Shown one piece after another: positions 1-8,479 of a stretch of DNA of 64,000 nucleotides. Both the position numbers and the translations under genes were made by a program. The notes beneath the pieces are model-generated. The model had not been told where the DNA came from. It saw only the letters and a program-made list of their open reading frames with translations, and searched no databases. This DNA is from an uncultured Bacteroides sp. (GTDB lineage Bacteria > Bacteroidota > Bacteroidia > Bacteroidales > Bacteroidaceae), in NCBI GenBank assembly GCA_900542985.1, contig UQPQ01000009.1, forward strand, positions 6,273-70,272. The letters are read 5' to 3'. Each line of letters starts with the position of its first letter. The first letter of the stretch is position 1.

Positions 1-299
1 GAGTGGCTGCACGTTATGCCCGTTATAGTGAGAATCACCGTATTTTAGTAGAAGGAATGCGTTCGTTGGGATTCAAGACTTTGCTTCCCGATGAAGACCA
101 GTCACCGGTTATCACTTCTTTTTATTACCCTACAGCAGATTTCGACTTTAAGGATTTCTATCAGAAACTGAAAGCAAAAGGTTTTGTGATTTATCCGGGT
201 AAAATTTCCCAGGCAGATACATTCCGTATTGGAAATATCGGTGATGTCTTTCCTGAAGATTTTGTTCGCTTAATAGAGGCTATAAAAACTCTTTGCTGA
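1..299 (+). CDS. phnW: 2-aminoethylphosphonate--pyruvate transaminase, C-terminal part
   Basis: This is the last 98 residues or so of a class V PLP-dependent aminotransferase; the start lies outside the window and the reading frame begins at base 3. The stretch with '[10 protein letters not shown]', '[10 protein letters not shown]' and 'FRIGNIGDV' is the small C-terminal domain typical of PhnW, which transaminates 2-aminoethylphosphonate with pyruvate to give phosphonoacetaldehyde and alanine. In Bacteroidales the enzyme often works in the synthetic direction, making aminoethylphosphonate for surface polymers. That direction is inferred from family knowledge, because the partner genes would lie upstream. 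The PLP lysine is not in view. Other class V aminotransferases are less likely given the match through the C-terminal domain. Confidence 0.8.
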   Translation, partial: VAARYARYSENHRILVEGMRSLGFKTLLPDEDQSPVITSFYYPTADFDFKDFYQKLKAKGFVIYPGKISQADTFRIGNIGDVFPEDFVRLIEAIKTLC

Positions 300-398
300 T
301 TATTGATACCTAGTGGACAGATTCAACATTGCCGATTACGGATGGGTATGTTCGGCAGAAGAGGCTCTTTCACAACTTGCTGCTGAGAATTATAGAAT

Positions 399-1523
399 AT
401 GAAGAAATGGTTGATTGGTCTGATTTGTCTTTTGGCTGGAGAATGGGCTGTGTATGCCCAAGATAAGATGGAGATAAAATTCCGTTCGCGGGCTTTACTT
501 GATGCTACAGTTTCTGGTTATGGAAAAGAAGACGTGCAGGGGTATTATCGTGTTGAAGATTTCAGACTTGGATTTAAGGCCCTGTATGGAAAATATGAAT
601 TAAAGGCAGATGTGGGCTTAGGGGGTGGAAAGGTAGCTATTAAAGATTTGCTGTTTAATTATCATTTTCCGCACAGCGTATTGTCTTTGGGAAATACATA
701 CGAGCCATTCTCTATGGATATGTTGATCAGTACAGCAGATCTTCGTTTCCATCAGTCGGCAACTTCTGTTTTAGCTTTTACAGATAGCAGAAAATTAGGA
801 GCTACCTGGCATTATTATACAGATGCTTGTTATCTGGCCACAGGTATATACACAAACAATGATATCAATAAATTAGGGAGTGAGCAGAAAAACTCTTTTG
901 TTTCTACTTCCCGTGCGGTATGGCGCAGAAAGAACTCTGATTGTCATTTGATACATCTGGGAGGAGCTTTTTCTTTTCGTACAAAGGATGTAAATCAAAT
1001 CTCTTCTCCGGCAGGCAGTATCAGTAGTGATGGAGTTACTTCGATGTTTCAAATCCCATTGTTGGAAGCTGAAATTCCGGATATGAATACCCAATGGAAA
1101 GGAATACTGGAATTTCTTTACACGACCTCTCGCTTTATGATTCAGACAGAGTATTTTTATAACAGAATGAATCGGACAAACGGACAAAAGGCATATCGTT
1201 CACATGGAGGATATGTACAGGGAGGTTTTCTGATAAAAGGTACAGGATTTGATTATGATATGATGTATGGGATTCCTGGACGTCCGTCTACGTCTCAGGC
1301 AATAGAGTTGGTTGCCCGTTTTAATTATTCAAATTTAAATGATAAGAACAGTGAGATAAAAGGGGGAGAAGAGAAAGATTTGTCTCTTGGAGTTAATTTT
1401 TATTTGAATCAGTATCTGGGTGTAAAATTGAATGGAAGTTATGTTTGGGTAGGAGATCATTGTAATGCATTTTATAAGAAGAATTTTTTTCTGACTCAAT
1501 TGCGTTTACAGTATATCTTTTAA
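399..1523 (+). CDS. outer-membrane porin (phosphate-selective porin O/P-like)
   Basis: A 374-residue predicted beta-barrel. Residues 1-20 are a signal peptide ending at 'VYAQ'. The rest alternates polar and aromatic residues in short strands, and the chain ends in Phe ('QLRLQYIF'), the usual signature for outer-membrane insertion. The layout resembles the OprO/OprP-like porins of Bacteroidetes, which form diffusion channels. The solute cannot be read from sequence. It stands 99 bp after phnW in the same direction, so a link to phosphonate or phosphate handling is possible but unproven. A strong hairpin follows the stop codon, so it ends a transcription unit. Confidence 0.65.
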   Translation: MKKWLIGLICLLAGEWAVYAQDKMEIKFRSRALLDATVSGYGKEDVQGYYRVEDFRLGFKALYGKYELKADVGLGGGKVAIKDLLFNYHFPHSVLSLGNTYEPFSMDMLISTADLRFHQSATSVLAFTDSRKLGATWHYYTDACYLATGIYTNNDINKLGSEQKNSFVSTSRAVWRRKNSDCHLIHLGGAFSFRTKDVNQISSPAGSISSDGVTSMFQIPLLEAEIPDMNTQWKGILEFLYTTSRFMIQTEYFYNRMNRTNGQKAYRSHGGYVQGGFLIKGTGFDYDMMYGIPGRPSTSQAIELVARFNYSNLNDKNSEIKGGEEKDLSLGVNFYLNQYLGVKLNGSYVWVGDHCNAFYKKNFFLTQLRLQYIF

Positions 1524-1585
1524 GGCCTCCTCTGACTCTATTTATAGAATAGGAGTATATTCACCCTATAAGAGGGTGGTTATAA

Positions 1586-1628
1586 TAACGGCGATATTGT
1601 TTGTGAAAATGATATCGCCGTTATTTTT
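1586..1628 (+). terminator. hairpin terminator after the porin
   Basis: A perfect 12-bp stem (TAACGGCGATAT with ATATCGCCGTTA) is followed by a run of T. It lies between the convergent porin and phosphatase genes. Confidence 0.8.
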
Positions 1629-1712
1629 CAGGTCGGTAAAACAGAGACATTTAGTAAACCTTTATAGTCAAATAGCTGTATACCGGAATCTGTATATTTT
1701 GTGTTTTTCTTT

Positions 1713-2366
1713 TTATTTCTCCAGAAAGTGCAGAATATCTTCAGCCTGTTCGGCGATGAGGCTTGGGTTATAGGCCTCCAGTTCGGTGCGTGGGCGGAAG
1801 CCCCAGCATACGCCGATGGTAGTAACCCCTGCATTGGCTCCGGTCTGCATATCTACCGAAGAGTCGCCAATGTAGACAACTTCATTTCTTTCAACTCCTG
1901 CTTTTTCCATGATTTCGTATACAACCTGTGGGTCCGGCTTAGCTGGAATGTTTTCCCGCTGCCCCAATATTGCAAGGAAATTGATACGTGGAAAGTATTG
2001 TTTAATCAGTTTCTGAGTTGCTTCGTGGTATTTGTTCGAGGCAACAGCCAGCATATATCCTTTTTTTTGAAGTGTTTCCAGCAAATTTTCAATGCCCGGG
2101 TAAGGGCGACTTAAATCGGCATTATGTTCGTTGTAATAAGGTACGAACAGCGAACGTATCTTCAGTACATTCTCTTTGCTCCGGGTCCCTTCGGGTAAAG
2201 CACGTTCGAAAAGTTTGTTGATGCCGTTTCCTACAAAGAAACGATAAGCATCTGTATCGTGTGTGGGATATCCGCATGCTTGTAGAGCATAATTAGTAGC
2301 GGCAGCCAGGTCGGCGATAGTATTGAGCAAGGTACCGTCCAAATCGAAAATAACCAATTTCTTCAT
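1713..2366 (-). CDS. gph: HAD-family phosphatase, phosphoglycolate phosphatase-like
   Basis: A 217-residue HAD hydrolase. Motif I is 'FDLDGTLLNT' near the N-terminus with the nucleophilic and acid/base aspartates. Motif II is the Ser of 'LAVASNK', motif III the Lys of 'AKPDP', and motif IV 'VYIGDSSVD'. A helical cap of subfamily I type sits between motifs I and II. Length and cap fit Gph/PpaX-type enzymes that hydrolyse 2-phosphoglycolate or PPi; the exact substrate is not decided by sequence. A TACCTTTG promoter box lies 23 nt upstream of the start. A second, distinct enzyme of this class lies at 11362-12003. Confidence 0.78.
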   Translation of the reverse strand: MKKLVIFDLDGTLLNTIADLAAATNYALQACGYPTHDTDAYRFFVGNGINKLFERALPEGTRSKENVLKIRSLFVPYYNEHNADLSRPYPGIENLLETLQKKGYMLAVASNKYHEATQKLIKQYFPRINFLAILGQRENIPAKPDPQVVYEIMEKAGVERNEVVYIGDSSVDMQTGANAGVTTIGVCWGFRPRTELEAYNPSLIAEQAEDILHFLEK

Positions 2367-2388
2367 ATCTTATCTTGTTTAGTTGTTG

Positions 2389-2396
2389 CAAAGGTA
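2389..2396 (-). promoter_or_regulatory. -7 box TACCTTTG for the HAD phosphatase gene
   Basis: Matches the Bacteroidetes consensus TAnnTTTG on the minus strand. Its last base is 23 nt from the start codon at 2366. No clear -33 box was seen. Confidence 0.6.
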
Positions 2397-2432
2397 CGAT
2401 ATTTGCATCAATAACCTCAAATTATTATTGAT

Positions 2433-2936
2433 ATGGATTTTCTCGATTTAGTAAAAACACGCTATTCTGTTCGCAGCTACGAGCAAAAGGAAATTGAATC
2501 TTCCAAGTTGGATTACATCATGGAATGTGTACGTCTGGCTCCTTCTGCTGTCAATTATCAGCCCTGGAAGTTTGCGATAATTACCGAACCGGAACGTCTG
2601 GCTGCTCTGAAAACAGCTTATTCCCGCGAATGGATACAGACTGCTCCCTGCATTATTGTAGCATGTGCAGACCATACACAGTCGTGGCATCGTAAAGTAG
2701 ATAATAAAGACCATGCTGATGTTGACTTGTCTATAGCTATAGAGCATTTGTGTCTGGCTGCCGCAGAACAGGGATTAGGAACTTGCTGGGTGTGCAACTT
2801 CGATGTAGATACCTGTAGAAAGGTCATGCAGTTACCATCCCATATCGAGCCGATAGCACTGATTCCAATCGGTTATCCTTCGGAACAGGCCATACCGGAA
2901 AAGAAACGTAAAACCTTGGAAGAGATTATGCTATAA
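2433..2936 (+). CDS. nitroreductase family protein
   Basis: A 167-residue member of the FMN-dependent nitroreductase superfamily. The N-terminus 'KTRYSVRSYEQKEI' is the standard RxSxRxF/Y-like FMN phosphate-binding start. 'APSAVNYQPWKFAII' supplies the conserved Ser/Asn-Gln-Pro-Trp segment, and 'AAAEQGLGTCWV' is the C-terminal flavin-binding helix. Members reduce nitro compounds, quinones or enones with NAD(P)H, and the natural substrate is rarely known. It is divergent from the phosphatase gene and is followed by the oad leader. Confidence 0.8.
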   Translation: MDFLDLVKTRYSVRSYEQKEIESSKLDYIMECVRLAPSAVNYQPWKFAIITEPERLAALKTAYSREWIQTAPCIIVACADHTQSWHRKVDNKDHADVDLSIAIEHLCLAAAEQGLGTCWVCNFDVDTCRKVMQLPSHIEPIALIPIGYPSEQAIPEKKRKTLEEIML

Positions 2937-2989
2937 TATTCTGTTATATTTTTAACGAGATTTAGTTATAGATTATAATTAAAATTCCG

Positions 2990-2997
2990 TACTTTTG
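2990..2997 (+). promoter_or_regulatory. -7 box TACTTTTG upstream of oadG
   Basis: Matches TAnnTTTG 63 nt before the oadG start. An inverted repeat (2999-3034) begins immediately after it. Confidence 0.5.
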
Positions 2998-2998
2998 G

Positions 2999-3034
2999 CG
3001 CGTCCTTCAGTTTGCTGTGAAACAGAAGGGCGCG
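2999..3034 (+). promoter_or_regulatory. inverted repeat at the predicted oad transcription start
   Basis: CGCGTCCTTC pairs with GAAGGGCGCG (10 bp, one G-T wobble) around a 16-base loop. It begins two bases after the predicted -7 box, so its left arm covers the likely start point. It is not followed by a strong T run, so it is more like an operator or leader hairpin than a terminator of the nitroreductase gene, although that cannot be excluded. Confidence 0.4.
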
Positions 3035-3059
3035 TTGTTATATATTAATTAATACAAAC

Positions 3060-3317
3060 ATGGAAAACATTGGAACAGGATTAATGCTGATGGTAGTTGG
3101 TATGGCTACAGTCTTTTTAATTCTTCTTATTGTGATCTGGATCAGTCAGTTCTTGATTACGGTAGTCAACAAAGTGGCTCCCGAAGAAGAACCCAAGAAG
3201 AAACCTGCTACATCAGGAGCCTCTTCGGATGCAGGTACTATGGATGCCATTAAGGCTGCTGTAGATATTCTGACTGCCGGAAAAGGTCAGGTCATCAAAA
3301 TTGAAAAATTGCATTAA
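3060..3317 (+). CDS. oadG: sodium-pumping decarboxylase gamma subunit (OadG family)
   Basis: An 85-residue protein with one transmembrane helix (about residues 7-33, 'GLMLMVVGMATVFLILLIV'). A charged Pro/Lys linker follows ('PEEEPKKKP'), then a cytoplasmic tail. This is the layout of OadG, which anchors the biotin-bearing alpha subunit to the membrane beta subunit in oxaloacetate or methylmalonyl-CoA decarboxylase Na+ pumps. It is the first gene of a three-gene operon, 29 bp before the alpha subunit. Small size and weak conservation mean the assignment leans on context. Confidence 0.85.
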   Translation: MENIGTGLMLMVVGMATVFLILLIVIWISQFLITVVNKVAPEEEPKKKPATSGASSDAGTMDAIKAAVDILTAGKGQVIKIEKLH

Positions 3318-3346
3318 TCAGGAAAAGAAAAACACATGTATCTATC

Positions 3347-5203
3347 ATGGAAAGAGAAGTAAAATTTAGTTTGGTCTTTCGCGATATGTGGCAGAGTGCC
3401 GGAAAATATGTACCGCGTGTAGACCAGTTGACAAAGGTGGCCCCAGCCATTATTGAAATGGGGTGTTTTGCCCGTGTAGAAACAAACGGGGGTGGTTTTG
3501 AACAAGTTAATTTGCTGTTTGGTGAAAATCCGAATAAAGCTGTCCGGGAGTGGACAAAACCTTTTCACGAAGCCGGTATTCAGACACACATGCTCGACCG
3601 TGCACTAAACGGATTACGTATGAGTCCGGTTCCAGCCGATGTCCGCAAATTGTTCTATAAAGTCAAAAAAGCACAGGGTACCGATATTACCCGTACTTTC
3701 TGCGGATTGAACGATGTCCGCAACATTATCCCTTCTATCGGCTATGCTCACGATGCCGGAATGATTTCACAATGCTGTCTTTGTATCACTTATTCTCCTG
3801 TACATACCGTAGAATATTACCTCGATATGGCCAAGAAGCTGATTGAGGCTGGTTGCGATGAAATCTGTATCAAGGATATGGCCGGAATCGGTCGTCCGGT
3901 GTTCCTGGGAAAAGTAGTAGCCGGTATCAAGCAGATTAAAAAGGATATCGTGATTCAGTATCACTCTCATGCAGGTCCGGGCTTTAATATGGCTTCTATT
4001 CTTGAGGTATGTAAGGCCGGTTGCGATTATGTAGATGTAGGTATGGAACCACTGTCCTGGGGTACAGGACATGCCGATGTCATCAGTGTGCAGGCTATGC
4101 TGAAAGATGCCGGTTTCAAGGTTCCGGAAATCAATATGCAGGCTTACATGAAAGTCCGTTCCATGATTCAGGAATTTATGGACGACTTCCTGGGACTTTA
4201 CATCAGTCCGAAGAACCGTTTGATGAACTCGTTGCTTATTGCTCCCGGATTGCCCGGTGGTATGATGGGAAGTTTGATGGCCGACCTGGAAACCAATCTT
4301 GAATCTATCAACAAATATAAGGCAAAACGCAATCTGCCGTTCATGACACAAGACGAGTTGCTCATCAAGCTGTTCGATGAAGTAGCTTATGTATGGCCTC
4401 GTGTAGGTTATCCGTGTCTGGTAACTCCTTTCAGTCAGTATGTCAAGAACCTGGCTATGATGAATGTCATTCAGATGGAAAAAGGCAAGGAACGCTGGGG
4501 TATGATAGCCGACGATATCTGGGATATGATTCTGGGTAAGGCAGGACAATTGCCCGGCAAACTTGCTCCCGAAATTGTGGAGAAGGCAGAACGCGAAGGA
4601 CGTAAGTTCTTTACCGGAAATCCGCAGGATAATTACCCGGACCAGCTGGAGAAATATCGCCAGATGATGTGGGAAAAGAAATGGGAAACAGGAGAGGACG
4701 ACGAAGAACTCTTCGAATATGCCATGCATCCGGCACAGTACGAAGCCTATAAGAGCGGAAAGGCTAAGGCCGACTTCCTGGAAGATGTAAAGAAACGCCG
4801 TGCCGAAAAAGAAGAAGTACATATGGCAAACGAACCGACCAAGGTACTGACTGTCGATGTCAACGGACAGGCTTATCGTGTGACAGTAGCCTTCGGTGAT
4901 GTAAATCCGGCTACATTGGCTGCAGCACAGCCGGCAGCAGGCGATACTTCGGCTGCCGTTCATGCCGGTGAAGGCAAAGAAATCACTTCTCCTCTGGAAG
5001 GTAAGTTCTTCCTGACCAAGAGTGCTCAGGAAACTCCTTTGAAAGTAGGCGATAAGGTAGAGAAGGGAGATGTAGTTTGTTATGTAGAAGCAATGAAAAC
5101 TTATAATGCCATTCGTGCAGAGTTCAGCGGAACGGTGACAGCTATTTGTGTCAACTCCGGTGATGCGGTCTCTGAAGACGATGTTTTAATGAAGATTCTG
5201 TAA
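3347..5203 (+). CDS. oadA: biotin-dependent decarboxylase alpha subunit (oxaloacetate decarboxylase / pyruvate carboxylase subunit B type)
   Basis: A 618-residue protein with an N-terminal HMGL-like TIM-barrel carboxyltransferase domain (about 1-300), a PYC_OADA conserved middle domain (about 300-470), a linker, and a C-terminal biotinyl domain (about 545-618). The predicted biotin-accepting Lys is near residue 584 in 'VEAMKTYNAI'; the usual motif is EAMKM, so Thr replaces the second Met. The domain transfers CO2 from oxaloacetate, or a related carboxylated acid, to biotin on the Na+ pump. It is followed one base later by the beta subunit, so the two are translationally close. Which acid is used cannot be told from the sequence; a methylmalonyl-CoA role usually has a different alpha chain. 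Confidence 0.9.
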   Translation: MEREVKFSLVFRDMWQSAGKYVPRVDQLTKVAPAIIEMGCFARVETNGGGFEQVNLLFGENPNKAVREWTKPFHEAGIQTHMLDRALNGLRMSPVPADVRKLFYKVKKAQGTDITRTFCGLNDVRNIIPSIGYAHDAGMISQCCLCITYSPVHTVEYYLDMAKKLIEAGCDEICIKDMAGIGRPVFLGKVVAGIKQIKKDIVIQYHSHAGPGFNMASILEVCKAGCDYVDVGMEPLSWGTGHADVISVQAMLKDAGFKVPEINMQAYMKVRSMIQEFMDDFLGLYISPKNRLMNSLLIAPGLPGGMMGSLMADLETNLESINKYKAKRNLPFMTQDELLIKLFDEVAYVWPRVGYPCLVTPFSQYVKNLAMMNVIQMEKGKERWGMIADDIWDMILGKAGQLPGKLAPEIVEKAEREGRKFFTGNPQDNYPDQLEKYRQMMWEKKWETGEDDEELFEYAMHPAQYEAYKSGKAKADFLEDVKKRRAEKEEVHMANEPTKVLTVDVNGQAYRVTVAFGDVNPATLAAAQPAAGDTSAAVHAGEGKEITSPLEGKFFLTKSAQETPLKVGDKVEKGDVVCYVEAMKTYNAIRAEFSGTVTAICVNSGDAVSEDDVLMKIL

Positions 5204-5204
5204 T

Positions 5205-6440
5205 ATGGAAGAGATATTTGCAAAATTGTATGATATGACTGCGTTCAGCAACATTGTGGCTGATCCGCGTTTCCTCATCATGTATGCCATTGCTTTCATA
5301 TTGCTCTATCTGGGAATTAAAAAACAATATGAACCGTTGCTGCTTGTACCGATTGCTTTCGGGGTATTGCTGGCCAATTTCCCCGGAGGAGATATGGGCG
5401 TGATACAGGCCGACGAGAACGGTATGGTCATGGTGAATGGAGTAATGAAGAACATTTGGGAAATGCCTTTGCATGAAATTGCACACGAGCTGGGACTGAT
5501 GAACTTCATTTATTATATGTTGATTAAAACCGGCTTCCTGCCGCCGATTATTTTTATGGGTGTAGGTGCGCTGACCGACTTTGGTCCGATGTTGCGTAAC
5601 CTTCGCTTGTCTATCTTTGGAGCTGCTGCTCAGTTGGGTATTTTTGCCGTATTGCTGGTAGCAATTCTGATGGGATTCACTCCGAAAGAAGCTGCTTCAT
5701 TGGGTATCATCGGAGGTGCCGATGGTCCGACAGCTATCTTTACTACTATTAAGCTGGCTCCTCATTTGTTGGGTCCTATCGCTATTGCGGCTTATTCGTA
5801 CATGGCGCTGGTACCGGTTATTGTACCTTTGGTAGTACGTATCTGGTGTACGAAGAAGGAACTTTCCATTAATATGAAGGAGCAGGAAAAGAAATATCCG
5901 TCGTCTACCGAAATCAAGAACTTGCGTGTACTGAAGATTTTGTTCCCTATTGTGGTTACTACTATCGTGGCACTCTTTGTGCCGAGTGCAGTGCCTTTGA
6001 TTGGTATGCTGATGTTCGGTAACTTGGTCAAAGAAATCGGAAGCAATACTTCCCGTTTGTTTGATGCGGCTTCAAACAGCATCATGAATGCGGCAACTAT
6101 CTTCCTGGGTATTTCGGTTGGAGCTACCATGACGACAGATGCTTTCCTTAACTGGACCACCATCGGTATTGTAATAGGTGGTTTCCTTGCATTTGCACTG
6201 TCCATTTCCGGAGGTATTCTGTTTGTAAAGGTATTCAATCTGTTTACCAAGAAGAAGATCAATCCGCTGATTGGAGCTACCGGATTGAGTGCCGTGCCGA
6301 TGGCAAGCCGTGTGGCAAATGAGATAGCCTTGAAGTACGACCCGAAGAATCATGTCTTGCAGTATTGTATGGCAAGTAATATTTCGGGTGTAATCGGTTC
6401 GGCTGTAGCTGCCGGTGTGCTGATTTCATTTCTGGGATAA
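5205..6440 (+). CDS. oadB: sodium ion-translocating decarboxylase beta subunit
   Basis: A 411-residue polytopic inner-membrane protein of the OadB/GcdB/MmdB family. It carries the conserved segments 'GVGALTDFGPML', 'IIGGADGPTAIF' (the GGADGPT signature around the Na+ site) and 'ISVGATMTTDAF'. It decarboxylates carboxybiotin on the alpha chain and couples this to Na+ export. Length matches the family without the long N-terminal extension. It starts one base after the oadA stop codon and ends the operon, followed by a hairpin terminator. Confidence 0.93.
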   Translation: MEEIFAKLYDMTAFSNIVADPRFLIMYAIAFILLYLGIKKQYEPLLLVPIAFGVLLANFPGGDMGVIQADENGMVMVNGVMKNIWEMPLHEIAHELGLMNFIYYMLIKTGFLPPIIFMGVGALTDFGPMLRNLRLSIFGAAAQLGIFAVLLVAILMGFTPKEAASLGIIGGADGPTAIFTTIKLAPHLLGPIAIAAYSYMALVPVIVPLVVRIWCTKKELSINMKEQEKKYPSSTEIKNLRVLKILFPIVVTTIVALFVPSAVPLIGMLMFGNLVKEIGSNTSRLFDAASNSIMNAATIFLGISVGATMTTDAFLNWTTIGIVIGGFLAFALSISGGILFVKVFNLFTKKKINPLIGATGLSAVPMASRVANEIALKYDPKNHVLQYCMASNISGVIGSAVAAGVLISFLG

Positions 6441-6460
6441 TCAATATCCGTAATATAACT

Positions 6461-6505
6461 AAAGGCGTAGGTCCATGAAAGTGGGTTTACGCCTTTTCCT
6501 TTTTC
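6461..6505 (+). terminator. terminator after oadB
   Basis: AAAGGCGTA pairs with TACGCCTTT and is followed by a T/C-rich tail. Confidence 0.75.
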
Positions 6506-6535
6506 TTGTAAGGAATAATGCTGTGGCTGGTATCG

Positions 6536-6619
6536 GGTTTCATTCGGCGGCACTGTCCGTATAGTTGACGACGGAGGCTATAAAAACGACGTCGCCGACT
6601 GTGCAGCCGACGACGTCGT
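6536..6619. repeat. 84-bp element D: four degenerate 21-bp units
   Basis: Units start at 6536, 6557, 6578 and 6599. Each has an AT-rich half (YTRTRYARY-like) and a half made of CGN triplets. The last unit (CTGTGCAGCC GACGACGTCGT) is the best conserved and the first is weak. It lies after the oadB terminator and 105 bp before the stop codon of convergent rfbB. Three further copies of the same length and orientation lie at 27568, 39929 and 50717. Function unknown. Confidence 0.7.
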
Positions 6620-6724
6620 GTATAATACTCTTTCAGAAATGTAAATGTATATTGTTTGTATAGAAAAGAATTTCATCTCTTATCATAAAGATGAGAAAAA
6701 TGAATATTTCTTTTGAAGATTGTC

Positions 6725-7864
6725 TTATCTGTTTTTGTACATGTTTTCGTAATAGTTCTGATAATCGCCACTGGTTACAAGTTTTACCCATTCCTGATTG
6801 TTCAGATACCATTCGATGGTTTTTACAATGCCTTCTTCAAAGCTGGTCTCCGGCTCCCATCCCAGTTCGCGGGTAATTTTACTTGGGTCGATGGCATATC
6901 GCTGGTCGTGTCCCAAACGGTCTTTTACGAAAGTAATCAAAGAATCGTTTATCCAGTCGATAGAGATTTCTCCCTGTTCGTTGAGTTCTTTTTTCTTCAG
7001 CACCTTGCGGTATTCAGGGTACTCTGTCATCAGACGATGAATCGTAGCGATGGTCAGTTTTACGATATCAATGTTTTGCTTCTCGTTGTGTCCGCCTACA
7101 TTGTATATTTCACCGTTTCTTCCTTTGCAAACCACCAGGTCTATTGCTTTACAGTGATCTTCCACATACAGCCAGTCGCGTACGTTCGAACCGTTTCCGT
7201 AGACCGGCAACCGTTTTCCCTCAAGAATGTTCTTGATGACCAAAGGAATCAGTTTTTCCGGGAAATGATACGGTCCGTAGTTGTTGGAACAGCGTGTAAT
7301 GGTAACCGGCATTTTATAAGTATCGTGGTAAGCCATTATAATAAGGTCTGCACTGGTCTTTGAGGCACTGTACGGACTATGAGGACAAAGCGGTGTCTCC
7401 TCGGTGAAGTATCCCTCTGCACCCAGTGAGCCATATACCTCGTCTGTAGAAACCTGATGGAAACGTACGTCCTTTCTCCATGTAGGGTATCCGTTTTCGT
7501 CTTTTCCGGTAACCCATGCACGGCGTGCTGCATCGAGCAGGTTTTGTGTACCCAAGATATTGGTCTGCAAGAATAATTGTGGATTGTCGATGCTTCGGTC
7601 TACATGGCTTTCTGCTGCAAAATTAACGATATAGTCGAATTTGTGGTCTATAAACAACTGGTCTACCAATCCTCTGTCGCATATATTCCCCTTTACAAAA
7701 AAACAGCGTTCATTGTCTATATCTTTTACGATAGTAGCCAGATTACCAGCATAAGTCAGTGCATCCAGAACTACTACTTTGATATCGTTATGTTTTGCTA
7801 AGATATATTTTAAATAATTCGCGCCGATGAATCCGGCCGCTCCTGTAACTAAATAAGTTTTCAT
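6725..7864 (-). CDS. rfbB: dTDP-glucose 4,6-dehydratase
   Basis: A 379-residue extended short-chain dehydrogenase. The NAD-binding glycine motif is at the N-terminus ('GAAGFIGANYL'). The catalytic region has 'STDEVYG' followed by 'YSASKTSAD' with the Tyr-x3-Lys pair, and 'DWLYVEDH' is typical of RmlB. It converts dTDP-glucose to dTDP-4-keto-6-deoxyglucose, the entry point to dTDP-rhamnose and related sugars for surface polysaccharide. No rmlACD genes are adjacent, so it is a detached copy. A slightly off-consensus box (GTACTTTG, 7893-7900) lies upstream. Confidence 0.93.
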   Translation of the reverse strand: MKTYLVTGAAGFIGANYLKYILAKHNDIKVVVLDALTYAGNLATIVKDIDNERCFFVKGNICDRGLVDQLFIDHKFDYIVNFAAESHVDRSIDNPQLFLQTNILGTQNLLDAARRAWVTGKDENGYPTWRKDVRFHQVSTDEVYGSLGAEGYFTEETPLCPHSPYSASKTSADLIIMAYHDTYKMPVTITRCSNNYGPYHFPEKLIPLVIKNILEGKRLPVYGNGSNVRDWLYVEDHCKAIDLVVCKGRNGEIYNVGGHNEKQNIDIVKLTIATIHRLMTEYPEYRKVLKKKELNEQGEISIDWINDSLITFVKDRLGHDQRYAIDPSKITRELGWEPETSFEEGIVKTIEWYLNNQEWVKLVTSGDYQNYYENMYKNR

Positions 7865-7926
7865 ATTCAGTTTGTTGTATATTTTCAGGCTGCAAAGTAC
7901 GGAAAGATTTTTCTAAGAAACAAGTA

Positions 7927-8418
7927 TTATTCGCTTAATTCTATGACCTCAAGGTCCGAAAAACTTCCATTATCTATACAGAAACGTACCAGTGTACGTA
8001 CTTTGTGAAAGCCGTATTTTCCTGCTGCTCCCGGGTTTATGTGCAACATACCCAAAGTCTTATCGTATTTTACCTTTAATATGTGAGAGTGTCCGCTGAT
8101 GAAAAGTTTGGGAGGACGGACAAGAAGAGTGCCTTGTATGGACGGATCGTATTTTCCGGGATAACCGCCAATATGTTTCATCAGTACATCGGCTCCGTCT
8201 ATCTGGAAGCGGTTGATACAGGGAAAGGCTTTCCGTATGTCCTGCCCGTCGATGTTTCCATATACGGCCCGCACGGGGCGGAAACTTTGTAATCGTTCAA
8301 TCAGCTCTATAGAGCCGATATCGCCGGCATGCCATATTTCGTCGCAAGGTTCAAAGTATTTCAGATACCGGTCGTCCCAGTAGCCGTGTGTGTCAGATAA
8401 TAGTCCGATTCTTGTCAT
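7927..8418 (-). CDS. YfcE/MJ0936-family metallophosphoesterase
   Basis: A 163-residue single-domain calcineurin-like phosphodiesterase. The metal ligands are visible in order: 'LSDTHGY' (D-x-H), 'HAGDIGS' (GD), 'YGNIDGQ' (GN-D in place of GNHD), and 'ISGHSHILK' (GHxH). Small enzymes of this group hydrolyse phosphodiesters in vitro and the physiological substrate is unknown. It is divergent from ppk1, with promoter boxes only one base apart. The GNID variant is normal for YfcE-type members. Confidence 0.83.
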   Translation of the reverse strand: MTRIGLLSDTHGYWDDRYLKYFEPCDEIWHAGDIGSIELIERLQSFRPVRAVYGNIDGQDIRKAFPCINRFQIDGADVLMKHIGGYPGKYDPSIQGTLLVRPPKLFISGHSHILKVKYDKTLGMLHINPGAAGKYGFHKVRTLVRFCIDNGSFSDLEVIELSE

Positions 8419-8438
8419 TTTTTCTTTGTTTTGTCATA

Positions 8439-8446
8439 CAAAGGTA
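8439..8446 (-). promoter_or_regulatory. -7 box TACCTTTG for the YfcE-like gene
   Basis: TAnnTTTG on the minus strand, 21 nt from the start at 8418. It is separated by one base from the opposite-strand box of ppk1. Confidence 0.6.
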
Positions 8447-8447
8447 C

Positions 8448-8455
8448 TATTTTTG
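8448..8455 (+). promoter_or_regulatory. -7 box TATTTTTG for the first ppk1
   Basis: TAnnTTTG 25 nt before the ATG at 8480 and 13 nt before the alternative ATG at 8468. The 21-27 nt spacing seen at other genes favours the 8480 start. Confidence 0.6.
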
Positions 8456-8479
8456 AGAAAACCTTGAATGCTATACGTC

